From: Micrococcaceae bacterium UBA7136
GTDB lineage: Bacteria; Actinomycetota; Actinomycetes; Actinomycetales; Micrococcaceae
Assembly: GCA_002492045.1 (NCBI GenBank)
Contig: DKXC01000076.1
Coordinates: 5,262-13,020, forward strand
Length of the DNA: 7,759 nt
Direction: 5' to 3'
In this document: one piece after another, positions 6,303-7,759 of the stretch
Layout of the letters: every line of letters starts with the position of its first letter
Numbering within the stretch: position 1 is the first letter of the stretch
The notes under the pieces: generated by a model
The model's database searches: none
What the model was told of the DNA's origin: nothing
Seen by the model: the letters and a program-made list of their open reading frames with translations, nothing else
Position numbers and translations under genes: made by a program

Positions 6303-6372
6303 GAATGTGCCGCAAACCTTCATATGCGGAAGATTTTGTGGCACATTCACCGATTTACCGGCACATTCACCG
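6303..6372 (+). repeat. Right copy of palindromic repeat flanking fic
   Basis: It aligns without gaps to the left copy at 56 of 65 positions by hand (6303-6367 against 4930-4994). GAATGTGCCGCAAA (6303-6316) pairs with TTTGTGGCACATTC (6335-6348) with one G-T wobble. The alternative inner hairpin is CCGCA (6310-6314) with TGCGG (6325-6329). GGCACATTCACCG appears twice, at 6340-6352 and 6360-6372, giving the same 20-bp phase as in the left copy. It fills most of the 109-base gap between the convergent fic and GH76-like stops and might also serve as a transcription end, although no good T-tract follows on either strand. Confidence 0.85.
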
Positions 6373-6388
6373 GAAAAGAAAACCCAGC

Positions 6389-7630
6389 CTAGAAAATCCG
6401 GGCGGCGGCCTCCAAAGACATCCAAGCCTGAACCTGACTAGAAAGCTCAACCGGCTGGCCAGGCTTAAGCAAATCAGAAATATGCCGCTCAACATCCGGC
6501 GAGAAGAGCACCACAGCCTGGCCCCGGATCTCACTGGGATCAATCCCCGGCTCATTCATGGGCAAATCCGGGTCAAACTCCCGCCTCCCCTCCCAGAAAA
6601 GCTCAGCCGTATTAGTCACCAGCTCCCGGGCCAGCTGGCGGGTAGCCTCCGGCAGGGACGGATGCTGGGCCACCTGGGCCAGGTAGCGCACCAAAATCCC
6701 TGTGAAAAGACCCCCGTCACCGGTCCCCTGGGTTGCTAGGACCCGCAGACTCTCCCCACCGGGTAGGGCAAAATCCCGGCCAAAGTGCCGATCGGTCGCT
6801 GCCACCAGCTGGCTGACATGCTCCACCGCATCCAGGGTTAGCAAATCCTCCCAACCGGCTTCTAAGAGAGCCAGGTAGGCTCCCAAGACCGGTCCCTGAT
6901 TGTAGGTGTAGAGGGCCCGCTCTAGTCTCTGCTGGCCGTCAGGACCCAGCTTGATGCCGTCCAGGTAGAGGCCGGTCTCAGCATCCAGCAGCTGCTCAGC
7001 CAGCCAATTCAGCAGACCAGCAGCCCGCTCAAAACGTCCGGCCCGGGCAAAGGCCAGGGCTGCCGGGGCAGTAGCCGGCACATTGACGAAATCCCGGTCC
7101 TTAGACCAGAAGATACCTCCACCGGGGGCCAGCCCAGCCTCCAGCTGCCGGTAAAGACTAGAAGCAGCCTCCTGGGCCAGCTCCTCGCCGCTGCCAGTCA
7201 GGGCCAGGGAGAGCCGGTTGAGGCGCTCGCAGGCCAGAGTCAGCCAGGCCATGTCATCGTAAAAACTGTTGACGAAACCACCCAGGTTACGCAGCTGAAT
7301 GCCCCGCAGTAGGGCCCGCCCCTGATTTAGTCGCTGCTGGGCGGCAGCTTGGTTACCGGCGGCCTGCTGGCGAAAACCGGCGTCCGTCAGGGCGTCTAGC
7401 AGGTGGGCCTGCCACCAGTAGTGCCAGTTTTTGGTCTGTTCCCAGCGGGAGCGGGTCTCGGGGTGTTGGACCTTGCCCAGGAGGGTTCCGGGGATGCCTA
7501 GGGCCCGGCTGGTCATGAGCCGCAGGACGGTCTGCTGGGCTGCTTCGGCCCGCTGGGCTACTTCCTTGCGGTGCTCGTCCATGAGCTGCTCAAAGTCCTG
7601 GGCCGACCCGCCCAGATGTCGAGGTGACAT
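6389..7630 (-). CDS. Glycoside hydrolase family 76-like protein, apparently cytosolic
   Basis: Resembles the GH76 alpha-1,6-mannanase family, an (alpha/alpha)6 barrel fold, in the form found in actinobacteria without a secretion signal. Seen in 413 residues: WHYWWQAHLLDAL (69-81), the catalytic-type Asp pair in YDDMAW (Asp125, Asp126), GGIFW (171-175), the conserved NVPATAPAALAFARAGR (183-199), YTYNQGPVLGAYLAL (241-255) and GDGGLFTGILVRYLA (304-318). In characterised GH76 enzymes the adjacent Asp residues are nucleophile and acid/base. The N-terminus (MSPRHLGGSAQDFEQ) is charged and has no signal peptide or anchor, so an intracellular or non-classical role is inferred and activity on mannan is unproven. 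AAAGG (within 7639-7644, minus strand) lies about eight bases before the ATG. It is convergent with fic. Repeat sequence approaches to within about 20 bases of its stop. Confidence 0.85.
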   Translation of the reverse strand: MSPRHLGGSAQDFEQLMDEHRKEVAQRAEAAQQTVLRLMTSRALGIPGTLLGKVQHPETRSRWEQTKNWHYWWQAHLLDALTDAGFRQQAAGNQAAAQQRLNQGRALLRGIQLRNLGGFVNSFYDDMAWLTLACERLNRLSLALTGSGEELAQEAASSLYRQLEAGLAPGGGIFWSKDRDFVNVPATAPAALAFARAGRFERAAGLLNWLAEQLLDAETGLYLDGIKLGPDGQQRLERALYTYNQGPVLGAYLALLEAGWEDLLTLDAVEHVSQLVAATDRHFGRDFALPGGESLRVLATQGTGDGGLFTGILVRYLAQVAQHPSLPEATRQLARELVTNTAELFWEGRREFDPDLPMNEPGIDPSEIRGQAVVLFSPDVERHISDLLKPGQPVELSSQVQAWMSLEAAARIF

Positions 7631-7663
7631 AGCACTAGCCTTTCGCTGGTTTTCCTGCCTCTC

Positions 7664-7669
7664 AGTCTA
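7664..7669 (-). promoter_or_regulatory. Candidate -10 box for the GH76-like gene
   Basis: TAGACT on the minus strand, 33 bases before the ATG, is the same hexamer as the proposed tgt -10 and leaves room for a short leader with a ribosome binding site. No good -35 is visible (CTCGAG at the expected place). It is a weak call based on one hexamer and its position. Confidence 0.35.
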
Positions 7670-7693
7670 CCGGGCGCATCCCCTCCCTCGAGT

Positions 7694-7757
7694 AGGTACC
7701 AGATTGAGACGTTTTTCCTCGAACAGTTCCGATACAAAACGTCTTTTTCTGGTACCT
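7694..7757. repeat. 64-bp nested palindrome at the right edge
   Basis: AGGTACCAGA..GACGTTTT (7694-7715) is matched by AAAACGTC....TCTGGTACCT (7736-7757): 22-base arms with 19 complementary positions and three mismatches in the middle. The 20-base centre holds GAACAGTTC (7721-7729), a smaller palindrome whose centre (7725) almost coincides with that of the large one (7725.5). It lies about 25 bases upstream of the candidate GH76 -10. It may be an operator, a structured RNA leader of a gene beyond the window, or a recombination site. On the plus strand the inner stem is followed by TTTTTC, so a terminator role is also possible. Confidence 0.75.
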
Positions 7758-7759
7758 GT

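Noticed and set aside
4930..6372. The repeats as terminal inverted repeats of a classic insertion sequence
   Set aside because: The copies are in direct, not inverted, relative orientation. No transposase is encoded between them and no short target-site duplication could be recognised.
6305..6739. Plus-strand 144-codon frame beginning in the right repeat and running over the end of the GH76-like gene
   Set aside because: It lies antisense to a well-supported GH76-like frame, has no recognisable domain and no ribosome binding site. It is a shadow.
7076..7089. CCGGCACATTGACG inside the GH76-like gene resembles the fic-flanking half-site
   Set aside because: It encodes the conserved GH76 segment VNVPA, lacks the partner half-sites at 20-bp spacing, and is best explained as chance.

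Overview
The window looks like a piece of a moderately high-GC actinobacterial chromosome. The coding style, a GC-rich stem-loop without a U-tract, TAnnnT-type -10 boxes and a tgt start that fits leaderless transcription all point that way. Protein style (Tgt with the GGALEKE segment, a signal-less GH76-like protein) suggests Micrococcales, perhaps a Rothia-like Micrococcaceae. That is an impression from memory of the families and was not searched.

Layout. Bases 1-2770 (+) hold two tandem, paralogous amino-acid permeases of the AAT/APC type. The first lacks its 5' end because the window starts inside it. A GC-rich stem-loop lies between them and a strong intrinsic terminator follows the second. 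On the minus strand come tgt (3382-4887, queuine/preQ1 tRNA-ribosyltransferase with an unusual charged C-terminal tail) and, 6 bases after its stop, a small SRPBCC/AHSA1-like gene (2869-3375). These two look like one operon read from a leaderless promoter at about 4894-4922. Divergent from tgt is a Fic-domain gene (5104-6279, +) with a complete Fic motif, an N-terminal inhibitory-helix motif and a C-terminal winged-helix-like domain. Convergent to it, at the right, is a GH76-like protein without a signal peptide (6389-7630, -). The last 129 bases hold the GH76 promoter region and a 64-bp nested palindrome.

Most interesting part. The fic gene sits between two imperfect copies (56 of 65 positions by hand count) of a palindrome-containing repeat, at 4930-4994 and 6303-6367. 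Each copy carries the half-site AATGTGCC/GGCACATT three times, two of them as direct repeats 20 bp apart. One pair of differences between the copies is compensatory (A-T to G-C) in a possible hairpin. Between the upstream copy and the fic ribosome binding site lies a three-layer nested hairpin whose last base touches the Shine-Dalgarno sequence. Together these suggest a self-contained, possibly autoregulated and horizontally acquired Fic cassette inserted between housekeeping genes. The gene families are established. The regulation and mobility are inference from sequence symmetry only.

No stretch of 300 bases or more is gene-free. The longest gap, 4888-5103, is almost fully occupied by promoter, repeat and leader structures. 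No tRNA, rRNA, CRISPR array or transposase was seen.
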